Shown here piece after piece: positions 1 through 11,903 of a stretch of DNA of 64,000 nucleotides. Each line of letters starts with the position of its first letter. Position 1 is the stretch's first letter. Under the pieces are notes generated by a model. That model did no database searches and was not told the DNA's origin. It was given only the letters and a program-made list of their open reading frames with translations. This DNA is from Ecdyonurus torrentis. Its lineage: Eukaryota > Arthropoda > Insecta > Ephemeroptera > Heptageniidae. A program made the translations under genes and the position numbers. The stretch spans positions 2,914,001-2,978,000 of the forward strand of contig OX439129.1 of NCBI GenBank assembly GCA_949318235.1, given 5' to 3'.

Positions 1-430
1 ATGCGTTATATTATAAATATATCGTGTCTTTACTCTGTTGTATAATAATGTTTTACAAACAATGTATACTAATTCTTTTAAACATATAAATTAAGAATTA
101 TATTATTATATACTGCAATCTATTATGTGCGTATAACGTATGTTCAAATCAATTTATTTGCAAAATAAAGTTCAAAGTTACTGTTAACTTATTTTATAAA
201 CAAAACTTGATTTTACTTATCATGAAAAAAAAAATAATTACACTGAAATATTAAAAAAAAAGTGTAAAATGCAATATATAATGAAAAAATAAGTATAATA
301 TATAATATACACGTATTTAGGTATTGGTATATTGCACTATACTTTATAATATAGTGTGAGAGCGGGAAATAAATATTACAAAATTTATAAGTAAAATGTA
401 TAAAAAAAATTTGCGTTGAAAGAAGACTAT

Positions 431-461
431 AGAGAGAAAGAGAGAGAGAGAAAGAGAGAGA
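431..461. repeat. GA-rich microsatellite, interrupted
   Basis: An imperfect run of AG dinucleotides, broken by two AAAG interruptions. It is one of two purine-rich tracts on the same strand in the flank. Confidence 0.9.
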
Positions 462-588
462 TTGTAACTTAAGATAATAGAAAGCTGCAGCTTCAAAAAA
501 GATTGTTATTTTACTGATTACTAAATGACTGCAGTATATGAATCGACATTATATTTAACTTTTTAGTAAAAAATTATTAATGTGTTTG

Positions 589-592
<4 letters not shown>

Positions 593-662
<70 letters not shown>
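593..662. repeat. (AT)35 microsatellite
   Basis: Seventy bases of uninterrupted AT dinucleotide, about 35 units. It produces an artificial open frame of alternating Tyr and Ile. The exact copy number may be unreliable in an assembly, since such tracts slip during sequencing and are self-complementary. Confidence 0.97.
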
Positions 663-666
<4 letters not shown>

Positions 667-1057
667 ATATATTGTATTGTGTTACAAGATATAACATAAG
701 TAATATATTAAACAATTTATATCTTATGTGTCTATATATTACATGTCTATATGATTTTAATTTGCTAAAAAGTTAGAGGTACCTTCTTAAATTATTAGCA
801 AATTTTGATTTTTGTCTTGAAATAATATAATTTTTATACATACAAAAGTTATAATACTATACTAAAATATGTATAATAGAATGAAGAACTATAACGTTAC
901 TCTATATACAACCATACACACTAAAAATGCTATAGGTATTGCAATCAATCTACAAAATGATATGCAAGCGATGGAAAAAAAATCATATATGTAGTATATT
1001 ATCCTTGTATAATATATATTTCTTATAATAAGCATATAAGAATATGCACTGAGATAT

Positions 1058-1062
<5 letters not shown>

Positions 1063-1092
<30 letters not shown>
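1063..1092. repeat. (GA)15 microsatellite
   Basis: Thirty bases of uninterrupted GA dinucleotide, directly after a short AAGAG purine run. Confidence 0.97.
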
Positions 1093-1095
<3 letters not shown>

Positions 1096-1343
1096 TCTTG
1101 CTTTAATAATATAATGCTATTTATTATGCTAAAGTAACAATTTAATTATGTACATGCATTTGTATTTTTATAAACTTTTTGCACTGAAAAATTATTATAT
1201 AAAAAATAAAAAATAGTCGGGAAACATAATGTATTCTGCACACTATTTTATTGTGAATGTGTTGTCAGCATATTACTAAATATTACTTTATAATTCACTA
1301 AGATCATGTAGTTAATATAGTGACACTTACTATAATGATGGCA

Positions 1344-1692
1344 TTTTATAACCCACACAAATAAAAGTAAATATTAGAAGTACATATATTATAAAAAAGT
1401 TATACCAAGTATTTTGGGATACGACAGCAAGAAGAGAAATAAAATTACGCCGACTCAATAAGAAATTATATACGAGTATAATGCAATATATATGATTCCA
1501 AGACGTACCCCTTGTATTTAACATTTAAACTGCATAGGTATAGCAAGTAAAAAGCGTATGAAATGTTATTGTATCTCAACGTAAGTAATACTTAACCTAA
1601 AGAAAAACATTATATACAATATCATAATTAACAGAACGTATACACATCATAATATATACTTTAAATATTTTATTTTTACATTGCTATATGTT
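1344..1692. repeat. Diverged direct duplication in flank, copy 1
   Basis: This segment is repeated at 1882-2230. Shared landmarks in the same order are TTTTATAAC, a TTAGRAGTACAT motif, ACGACAGCAAGAAGAGAAA (1421 and 1959), an AAGCGTAT motif, a CGTAAGTAAT motif, and AACAGAACGTATACACAT (1630 and 2166). The offset drifts from 538 to 536 bases, so the copies differ by small indels as well as many substitutions. It could be an old tandem duplication or two insertions of one unknown element. I see no terminal repeats or coding capacity. Confidence 0.8.
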
Positions 1693-1881
1693 ATTCATAT
1701 ACCGTATACATGCAGCGGCATAGCAATATCCATACCATATTTAAAAGTTGGATATGATATAACATAATGTATAATACACTGTATACAATAATTATTGTGT
1801 CGTGTAAATATTCTATATAATATTGTTTTAATGTAAGATCATGCGTATAGGTAAAACAGCGACGCATACTTTGTAATCTTC

Positions 1882-2230
1882 TTTTATAACACGTAAAAAA
1901 ATTAAAATATTAGGAGTACATAATGATAATAAAAGTATTACTACTAGTACTCTCTTATACGACAGCAAGAAGAGAAAACATAATTGTGCGGACGCAGCGA
2001 GAATGATTATACACGATATATGAAGCTAAGACGTTGTTTTGTATAATATGACATTTATATATCCAGGTATGGCAAGTATATTACAAAGCGTATATTCATT
2101 GTATATATATAAGCAAGCGTAAGTAATTCTTAAATAAAAGAAAAATAATATATACAATCATCATTAACAGAACGTATACACATAATAATATGTAAAATAA
2201 ATATCTTGTTTATATGTTGCTAAATTATAT
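1882..2230. repeat. Diverged direct duplication in flank, copy 2
   Basis: Second copy of 1344-1692, same orientation, sharing the ordered landmarks ACGACAGCAAGAAGAGAAA at 1959 and AACAGAACGTATACACAT at 2166. The sequence between the copies (about 1693-1881) is not clearly repeated, so this may be a unit of about 537 bases conserved over only part of its length. Confidence 0.8.
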
Positions 2231-2315
2231 ATTCTAAATACAATAAGAATATATTATATTATAACCTATTGTAAACGCTATATTATATTCTGTATGTATA
2301 TTTTACTATACAGTT

Positions 2316-2412
2316 GGGTTGGCAGGAGAATGGCTCCTTGGCTCCTTAAAATTTAACATACATTAGCATAGGAACACCATGTTATCATATCTAGAACAGA
2401 ACCTGCCACCCC
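2316..2412. other. Short inverted repeat next to the array edge
   Basis: GGGTTGGCAGG at 2316-2326 and CCTGCCACCCC at 2402-2412 are inverted copies matching at 10 of 11 bases. Between them lies a small direct repeat of GGCTCCTT (2332-2347) and unique sequence. The patch is more GC-rich than its surroundings and ends eight bases before the first satellite monomer. It could be a remnant of a small inserted element or chance. Confidence 0.4.
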
Positions 2413-2420
2413 TCTCTACT

Positions 2421-2596
2421 GGTGTAATAACCTTTTCTTTGCAAGTCTGTTAGTCCTACATTTTAGTTCAAACCGCAAGCCTGTAGCTTTAATAGTTTCG
2501 GAGATATCATCAAAAATCGTATTCACAGTCTAAAAAGTACGATGAGAAAGCACTGAGATTCTCTATAACTGCGAAAGTTTGCATTGGAGCGATTAA
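2421..2596 (+). repeat. Satellite A, first complete monomer
   Basis: This 176-base unit runs from GGTGTAATAACC to the base before the next GGTGTAATAA at 2597. In order it carries CTTTGCAAGTCTGTTAG, TTCAAACCGCAAGCCTGTAG, the core GGAGATATCATCAAAAATCG, CACAGTCTAAAAAGTACGATG, GAAAGCACTGAGATTCTC and GCGAAAGTTTGCATTGGAG. It serves as the reference monomer. The phase is arbitrary apart from the coincidence with the array edge. Confidence 0.93.
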
Positions 2597-4227
2597 GGTG
2601 TAATAATAAGTTTTTCTTTGCAAGTCTGTAAGTCCTACATTTTAGTTCAAACCGCAAGCCTGTAGCTTTATTAATTTCCGAGATATCATCAAAAATCGAA
2701 TTCACAGTCTAAAAAGTACGACGAGAAAGCACTAAAATTCTATATATCTGCACAAGTTTGCATTGGAGCGATTAAGGTGTAATTACCTTTCCTTTGCAAG
2801 TCTGTTAGTCCTACATTTAAGTTCACAATGCAAGCCTGTAGCTTTATTAGTGCCGGAGATATCATCAAAAATCGTATTCACAGTCTAAAAACTACGGTGA
2901 GAAAGCACTGAGATTCTCTATAACTGCGAAAGTTTGCATTGGAGCGAATAAGGTGTTATTACCTTTTCATTGCAAGTCTGTTAGTCCTACATTTAAGTTC
3001 CAACCGCAAGCCTGTAGCTTTATTAGTTTCGGAGATACCTTCAAAAATCGTATTCACAGTCTAAAAAGTACGATGAGAAAGCACTGAGATTCTCTATAAC
3101 TGCGAAAGTTTTCATTGTAGCGATTAAGATGTAATAACCTTTTCTTTGAAAGTCAGTTACTCCTACATTTAAGTTCACACCGCAAGCCTGTAGCTTTAAT
3201 AGTGTCAGAGATATCATCAAAAATCTTATTCGTAGTCTAAAAAGTACGACGAGAAAGCACTGAGACTTTCTATACCTGCGAAAGTTTGCATTGGAGCGAT
3301 TAAGGTGTAATAACCTTTTCATTGCAAGTCTGTTAGTCCTTCATTTCAGTTCAAACCGCATGCCTGTAGCTTTATTAGTTTCAAAGATATCATCAAAAAT
3401 CGTATTCTTAGTCTGAAAACTACGTTGAGAAAGCACTGAGATTCTCTATATCTGCGAACGTTTGCATTGAAGCAATTAAGGTGTAATAACCTTTTCTTTG
3501 CAAGTCTGATAGTCCTACATTTAAGTTCAAACCGCAAGCCTGTAGCTTTATTAGTTTCAGAGATATCATCAAAAATCATATTTGCAGTCTAAAAAGTACG
3601 ATGAGAAAGCACTGAGATTCTCTATAATTGCGAAAGTTTGCATTGTAGCGATTAGGATGTAATAACCTTTTCTTTGCAAGTCAGTTACTCTTACATTTAA
3701 GTTCAAACCGCAAGGCTGTAGCTTTATTAGTTTCAGAGATATCATCAAAAATCATATTTGCAGTCTAAAAAGTACGATGAGAAAGCACTGAGATTCTCTA
3801 TAATTGCGAAAGTTTGCATTGTAGCGATTAAGATGAAATAACCTTTTCTTTGCAAGTCAGTTACTCCTACATTTATGTTCACACCTCAAGCCTGTAGCTT
3901 TAATAGTGTCGGAGATATCATCAATAATCGTATTCATAGTCTAAAAAGTACGATAAGAAAGCACTAAGATTCTCTAATAACTGCGAAAGTTTGCAATGGA
4001 GCGATTCAGGTGTAATAACCATTTCTTTGCAAGTCTGTTAGCCCTACATTTTAGTTTAAACCGAAAGCCTGTAGCTTTATTAGTTTCGGAGATATCATCA
4101 AAAATCTTATTCGTAGTCTAAAAAGTACGACGAGAAAGCCCTAAGATATTCTATACCTGCGAAAGTTTGCATTGGAGCGATTAAGGTGTAATAACCTTTT
4201 CTTTGCAAGTCCGTTAGTCCTTCATTT
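2421..4227 (+). repeat. Satellite A block, copy at left array edge
   Basis: About ten monomers at the array edge recur at 21456-23262, an offset of 19,035 bases, with few differences. Rare shared variants support common descent: GAGACTTTC (near 3262), CGATTAGGATGT (near 3648), AGATGAAATAACC (near 3831), the AGCCCTACATT change (near 4040) and CAAGTCCGTTAG (near 4206). The edge block is therefore not more degenerate than the array interior. High similarity fades at about 4228, where CAGTTC is replaced by AAATC in the other copy. Confidence 0.85.
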
Positions 4228-7200
4228 CAGTTCAAACCGCATGCCTGTAGCTTTATTAGTTTCAAAGATATCATCAAAAATCGTATTCTTAGTCTGAAAA
4301 CTACGTTGAGAAAGCACTGAGATTCTCTATATCTGCGAACATTTGCATTGAAGCGATTAAGGTGTAATAACCTTTTCTTTGCAAGTCTGATAGTCCTACA
4401 TTTTAGTTCAAACCGCAAGCCTGTAGCTTTATTAGTTTCAGAGATATCATCAAAAATCATATTTGCAGTCTAAAAAGTACGATGAGAAAGCACTGAGATT
4501 CTCTATAATTGCGAAAGTTTTCATTGTAGCGATTAAGATGTAATAACCTTTTCTTTGCAAGTCAGTTACTCTTACATTTAAGTTCAAACCGCAAGGCTGT
4601 AGCTTTAATAGTTTCAGAGATATCATCAAAAATCATATTTGCAGTCTAAAAAGTACGATGAGAAAGCACTGAGATTCTCTATAATTGCGAAAGTTTGCAT
4701 TGTAGCGATTAAGATGTAATAACTTTTTCTTTGCAAGTCAGTTACTCCTACATTTATTTTCACACCGCAAGCCTGTAGCTTTATTAGTTTCGGAGATATC
4801 ATCAATAATCGTATTCATAGTCTAAAAAGTACGATGAGAAAGCAATGAGATTCACTAATAACTGCGAAAGTTTGCAATGGAGCGATTCAGGTATAATAAC
4901 CATTTCTTTAAAGTCTGTTAGTCCTACATTTTAGTTCAAACCGAAAGCCTGTAGCTTTATTAGTTTCGGAGATATCATCAAAAATCTTATTCGTAGTCTA
5001 AAAAGTACGACGAGAAAGCCCTGAGATATTCTATACCTGCGAAAGTTTGCATTGGAGCGATTAAGGTGTAATAACCTTTTCTTTGCAAGTCTGTTAGTCC
5101 TTCATTTCAGTTTAAACCGCATGCCTGTAGCTTTATTAGTTTCAAAGATATCATAAAAAATCGCATTCACAGTCTAAAAACTACGGTGAGAAAGCACTGA
5201 GATTCTCTATAACTGCGAAAGTTTGCATTGGAGCGAATAAGGTGTTATTACCTTTTCATTGCAAGTCTGTTAGTCCTACATTTAAGTTCCAACCGCAAGC
5301 CTGTAGCTTTATTAGTTTCGAAGATACCTTCAAAAATCGTATTCACAGTCTAAAAAGTACGATGAGAAAGCACTGAGATTCTCTATAACTGCGAAAGTTT
5401 GCATTGTAGCGATTAAGATGTAATAACCTTTTCTTTGAAAGTCAGTTACTCCTACATTTAAGTTCACACCGCAAGCCTGTAGCTTTAATAGTGTCGGAGA
5501 TATCATCAATAATCGTATTCACAGTCTAAAAAGTACGATGAGAAAGCACTGAGATTCTCTATAACTGCGAATGTTTGCATTGAATCGATTAAGGTGTAAT
5601 AACCTTTTCTTTGCAAGTCTGTTAGTCCTATATTCTAGTTCAAACCGCATGCCTGTAGCTTTATTAGTTTCAAAGATATCATCAAAAAACATATTCTTAG
5701 TCTGAAAACTCCGTTGAGAAAGCACTAAGATTCTCTATAACTGCGAACGTTTGCGTTAAAGCGATTAAGGTGTAATAACCTTTTCTTTGCAAGTCTGTTA
5801 GTCCTACATTTAAGTTCAAACCGCAAGCCTGTAGCTTTATTAGTTTCGGAGATATCATCAAAAATCGTATTTCCAGTCTAAAAAGTACGATGAGAAAGCA
5901 CTGAGATTCTCTATAACTGCGAAAGTTTGCATTGGAGCGATTAAGGTGTAATAAACTTTTCTTTGCAAGTCTGTTAGTCCTACATTTTAGTTCAAACCGC
6001 AAGCCTGTAGCTTTATTTATTTCCGAGATATCATCAAAAATCGTATTCACAGTCTAAAAAGTACGACGAGAAAGCACTAAAATTCTATATAACTGCACAA
6101 GTTTGCATTGGAGCGATTAACGTCTAATTACCTTTCCTTTGCAAGAATGTTAGTCCTACATTTAAGTTCACAATGCAAGCCTGTAGCTTTATTAGTGCCG
6201 GATATATCATCAAAAATCGTATTCACAGTCTTAAAACTACGGTGAGAAAGCACTTAGATTCTCTATAACTGCGAAAGTTTGCATTGGAGCGATTAAGGTG
6301 TAATAACCTTTTCTTTGCAAGTCTGTTAGTCCTACATTTAAGTTCAAACCGCAAGCCTGTAGCTTTATTAGTTTCGGAGATATCATCAAAAATCGTATTT
6401 CCAGTCTAAAAAGTACGATGAGAAAGCATTGAGATTCTCTATAACTGCGAAAGTTTGCATTGTAGCGATTAAGATGTAATAACCTTTTCTTTGCAAGTAA
6501 GTTACTCCTACATTTAAGTTCACACCGCAAGCCTGTAGCTTTAATAGTTTCGGAGATATCATCAATAATCGTATTCACAGTCTAAAAAGTACGATGAGAA
6601 AGCACTGAGATTCTCTAATAACTGCGAAATTTTGCAATGGAGCGATTCAGGTGTAATAACCTTTTCTTTGCAAGTCTGTTAGTCCTACATTTTAGTTCAC
6701 TACGCAAACCTATAGCTTTATTAGTGCCGGAGATATCATCAAAAATCGTATTCACAGTCTAAAAACTACGGTGAGAAAGCACTGAGATTCTCTATAACTG
6801 CGAAATTTAGCATTGGAGCGAATAAGGTGTTATTACCTTTTCTTTGCAAGTCTGTTAGTCCTACATTTTAGTTCCAACCGCAAGCCTGTAGCTTTATTAG
6901 TTTCGGAGATATCTTCAAAAATCGTATTCACAGTCTAATAGGTACGATGAGAAAGCATTGAGATTCTCTATAACTGCGAAAGTTTGCATTGTAGCGATTA
7001 AGATATAATAACCTTTTTTTTGCAAGTAAGTTACTCCTACATTTAAGTTCACACCGCAAGCCTGTAGCTTTAATAGTTTCGGAGATATCATCAATAATCG
7101 TATTCATAGTCTAAAAAGTACGATGAGAAAGCACTGAGATTCTCTAATAACTGCGAAATTTTGCAATGGAGCGATTCAGGTGTAATAACCTTTTCTTTGC

Positions 7201-10141
7201 AAGTCTGTTAGTCCTACATTTTAGTTCACTACGCAAACCTATAGCTTTATTAGTGCCGGAGATATCATCAAAAATCGTATTCACAGTCTAAAAACTACGG
7301 TGAGAAAGCACTGAGATTCTCTATAACTGCGAAAGTTAGCATTGGAGCGAATAAGGTGTTATTACCTTTTCTTTGCAAGTCTGTTAGTCCTACATTTTAG
7401 TTCCAACCGCAAGCCTGTAGCTTTATTAGTTTCGGAGATACCTTCAAAAATCGTATTCACAGTCTAAAAAGTACGATGAGAAAGCACTGAGATTCTCTAT
7501 AACTGCGAAAGTTTGCATTGTAGCGATTAAGATGTAATAACCTTTTCTTTGAAAGTCAGTTACTCCTACATTTAAGTTCACACCGCAAGCCTGTAGCTTT
7601 AATAGTGTCGAAGATATCATCAATAATCGTATTCACAGTCTAAAACGTACGATGAGAAAGCACTGAGATTCTCTAATAACTGCGAAAGTTTGCAATGGAG
7701 CGATTAAGGTGTAATAACCTTTTCTTTGCAAGTCTGTTAGTCCTATATTTTAGTTCAAACCGCATGCCTGTAGCTTTATTAGTTTTAAAGATATCATCAA
7801 AAATCGTATTCTTAGTCTGAAAACTCCGTTGAGAAAGCACTAAGATTCTCTATAACTGCGAACGTTTGCATTGAAGCGATTAAGGTGTAATAACCTTTTC
7901 TTTGCAAGTCTGTTAGTCCTACATTTAAGTTCACTACGCAAACCTGTAGCTTTATTAGTGCCGGAGATATCATCAAAAATCGTATTCACAGTCTAAAAAC
8001 TACAGTGAGAAAGCACTGAGATTCTCTATAACTGCGAAAGTTTGCATTGGAGCGAATAAGGTTTTATTACCTTTTATTTGCAAGTCTGTTAGTCCTACAT
8101 TTTAGTTCCAACCGCAAGCCTGTAGCTTTATTAGTTTCGGAGATATCTTCAAAAATCGTATTCACAGTCTAAAAAGTACGATGAGAAAGCACTGAGAGTC
8201 TCTATAACTGCGAAAGTTTGCATTGTAGCGATTAAGATGTCATAACCTTTTCTTTGCAAGTCAGTTACTCCAACATTTAAGTTCAAACCGCAAGCCTGTA
8301 GCTTTAATAGTGTCGGAGATATCATCAATAATCGTATTCACAGTCAAAAACGTACGATGAGAAAGCACTGAGATTCTCTAATAACTGCACAAGTTTGTAT
8401 TGGAGCGATTAAGGTGTAATTACCTTTCCTTTGCAAGTCTGTTAGTCCTACATTTAAGTTCACAATGCAAGCCTGTAGCTTTATTAGTGCCGGAGATATC
8501 ATCAAAAATCGTATTCACAGTCTAAAAACTACGGTGAGAAAGCACTGAGATTCTCTATAACTGCAAAAGTTTGCATTGGAGAGATTAAGATGTAATAACC
8601 CTTTCATTGCAAGTCTGTTAATCCTACATTTTAGTTCCAACCGCAAGCTTTTAGCTTTATTAGTTTCAGAGATATATTCAAAATTCGTATTCACAGTCTA
8701 AAAAGTACGATGAGAAAGCACTGAGATTCTCTATAACTGCGAAAGTTTGAATTGTAGCGATTAAGATGTAATAACCTTTTCTTTGCAAGTCAGTTACTCC
8801 TACATTTAAGTTCACACCGCAAGCCTGTAGCTTTAATAGTTTCGGAGATATCATCAATAATCGTAAGCACAGTCTAAAAAGTACGATGAGAAAGCACTGA
8901 GATTCTCTAATAACTGCGAAAGTTTGCAATGGAGCAATTCAGGTGTAATAACCATTTCTTTGCAAGTCTGTTAGTACTACATTTTAGTTCACACCGAAAG
9001 CCTGTCGCTTTATTAGTTTCAGAGATATCATCAAAAATCTTATTCGTAGTCTAAAAAGTACGACGAGAAAGCAATGAGATTTTCTATACCTGCGAAAGTT
9101 TGCATTGGAGCGATTAAGGTGTAATAACCTTTTCTTTGCAAGTCTGTTAGTCCTTCATTTCAGTTCAAACCGCATGCCTGTAGCTTTATTAGTTTCAAAG
9201 ATATCATCAAAAATCGTATTCTTAGTCTGAAAACTACGTTGAGAAAGCACTGAGATTCTCTATATCTGCGAACATTTGCATTGAAGCGATTAAGGTGTAA
9301 TAACCTTTTCTTTGCAAGTCTGATAGTCCTACATTTTAGTTCAAACCGCAAGCCTGTAGCTTTATTAGTTTCAGAGATATCATCAAAAATCATATTTGCA
9401 GTCTAAAAAGTACGATGAGAAAGCACTGAGATTCTCTATAATTGCGAAAGTTTTCATTGTAGCGATTAAGATGTAATAACCTTTTCTTTGCAAGTCAGTT
9501 ACTCTTACATTTAAGTTCAAACCGCAAGGCTGTAGCTTTATTAGTTTCAGAGATATCATCAAAAATCATATTTGCAGTCTAAAAAGTACGATGAGAAAGC
9601 ACTGAGATTCTCTATAATTGCGAAAGTTTGCATTGTAGCGATTAAGATGTAATAACTTTTTCTTTGCAAGTCAGTTACTCCTACATTTATGTTCACACCG
9701 CAAGCCTGTAGCTTTATTAGTTTCGGAGATATCATCAATAATCGTATTCATAGTCTAAAAAGTACGATGAGAAAGCACTGAGATTCTCTAATAACTGCGA
9801 AAGTTTGCAATGGAGCGATTCAGGTATAATAACCATTTCTTTAAAGTCTGTTAGTCCTACATTTTAGTTCAAACCGAAAGCCTGTAGCTTTATTAGTTTC
9901 GGAGATATCATCAAAAATCTTATTCGTAGTCTAAAAAGTACGACGAGAAAGCCCTGAGATATTCTATACCTGCGAAAGTTTGCATTGGAGCGATTAAGGT
10001 GTAATAACCTTTTCTTTGCAAGTCTGTTAGTCCTTCATTTCAGTTTAATCCGCATGCCTGTAGCTTTATTAGTTTCAAAGATATCATAAAAAATCGCATT
10101 CACAGTCTAAAAACTACGGTGAGAAAGCACTGAGATTCTCT

Positions 10142-11903
10142 ATAACTGCGAACGTTTGCATTGAAGCGATTAAGGTGTAATAACCTTTTCTTTGCAAGTC
10201 TGTTAGTCCTACATTTAAGTTCACTACGCAAACCTGTAGCTTTATTAGTGCCGGAGATATCATCAAAAATCGTATTAACAGTCTAAAAACTACGTTGAGA
10301 AAGCACTGAGATTCTCTATAACTGCGAAAGTTTGCATTGTAGCCATTAAGATCTAATAACCTTTTCTTTGCAAGTCAGTTACTCCTACATTTAAGTTCAA
10401 ACCGCAAGCCTGTAGCTTTAATAGTGTCGGAGTTATCATCAATAATCGTATTCACAGTCTAAAACGTACGATGAGATAGCACTGAGATTCTCTAATAACT
10501 GCGAAAGTTTGCAATGGAGCGATTAAGGTGTAATAACCTTTTCTTTGCAAGTCTGTTAGTCCTATATTTTAGTTCAAACTGCATGCCTGTAGCTTTATTA
10601 GTTTCAAAGATATCATAAAAAATCGCATTCACAGTCTAAAAACTACGGTGAGAAAGCACTGAGATTCTCTATAACTGCGAACGTTTGCATTGAAGCGATT
10701 AAGGTGTAATAACCTTTTCTTTGCAAGTCTGTTAGTCCTACATTTAAGTTCACTACGCAAACCTGTAGCTTTAATAGTGTCGGAGATATCATCAATAATC
10801 GTATTCACAGTCTAAAAAGTACGATGAGAAAGCACTGAGATTCTCTATAACTGCGAATGTTTGCATTGAATCGATTAAGGTGTAATAACCTTTTCTTTGC
10901 AAGTCTGTTAGTCCTATATTCTAGTTCAAACCGCATGCCTGTAGCTTTATTAGTTTCAAAGATATCATCAAAAAACATATTCTTAGTCTGAAAACTCCGT
11001 TGAGAAAGCACTAAGATTCTCTATAACTGCGAACGTTTGCGTTAAAGCGATTAAGGTGTAATAACCTTTTCTTTGCAAGTCTGTTAGTCCTACATTTAAG
11101 TTCAAACCGCAAGCCTGTAGCTTTATTAGTTTCGGAGATATCATCAAAAATCGTATTTCCAGTCTAAAAAGTACGATGAGAAAGCACTGAGATTCTCTAT
11201 AACTGCGAAAGTTTGCATTGGAGCGATTAAGGTGTAATAAACTTTTCTTTGCAAGTCTGTTAGTCCTACATTTTAGTTCAAACCGCAAGCCTGTGGCTTT
11301 ATTTATTTCCGAGATATCATCAAAAATCGTATTCACAGTCTAAAAAGTACGACGAGAAAGCACTAAAATTCTATATAACTGCACAAGTTTGCATTGGAGC
11401 GATTAACGTCTAATTACCTTTCCTTTGCAAGAATGTTAGTCCTACATTTAAGTTCACAATGCAAGCCTGTAGCTTTATTAGTGCCGGATATATCATCAAA
11501 AATCGTATTCACAGTCTTAAAACTACGGTGAGAAAGCACTTAGATTCTCTATAACTGCGAAAGTTTGCATTGGAGCGATTAAGGTGTGGGTACCTTTTCT
11601 TTGCAAGTCTGTTAGTCCTACATTTTAGTTCCAACCGCAAGCCTGTAGCTTTATTAGTTTCGGAGATATCTTCAAAAATCGTATTCACAGTCTAATAGGT
11701 ACGATGAGAAAGCATTGAGATTCTCTATAACTGCGAAAGTTTGCATTGTAGCGATTAAGATGTAATAACCTTTTCTTTGCAAGTAAGTTACTCCTACATT
11801 TAAGTTCACACCGCAAGCCTGTAGCTTTAATAGTTTCGGAGATATCATCAATAATCGTATTCACAGTCTAAAAAGTACGATGAGAAAGCACTGAGATTCT
11901 CTA
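10142..11903 (+). repeat. 1,762-bp tandem duplication of ten A monomers, copy 1
   Basis: This unit of ten monomers (eight of 176 and two of 177 bases) is followed directly by a second copy. Unusual shared variants are GTAGCCATTAAG with ATCTAATAACC, GATAGCACTG, TTTGCGTTAAAGCG, CTGTGGCTTT and GGTGTGGGTACC. I saw no differences from the adjacent copy, so this is either a very recent exchange or an assembly duplication. A more diverged relative of part of the unit lies at 5519-6280, exactly 5,286 bases (three units) upstream. Confidence 0.9.

Larger units (their letters stand above)
1..2420. other. AT-rich non-satellite flank, no gene seen
   Basis: This is the only part of the window outside the satellite arrays and the foldback insertion. 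It is strongly AT-rich, with many stop codons in every frame, and holds three microsatellites and one diverged direct duplication, listed separately. The two short open frames (582-776 plus strand, 1330-1524 minus strand) show no recognisable domain, and the first is mostly a translation of the AT repeat. I see no tRNA, rRNA or convincing promoter. It borders satellite A abruptly at 2421. Confidence 0.8.

Noticed and set aside
582..776. 64-residue open frame on the plus strand
   Set aside because: Most of it is Tyr-Ile repeats translated from the (AT)35 microsatellite; the remainder has no domain or coding character.
1330..1524. 64-residue open frame on the minus strand in the flank
   Set aside because: It overlaps one copy of a diverged non-coding duplication, the frame is not kept in the other copy, and no known family is recognisable.
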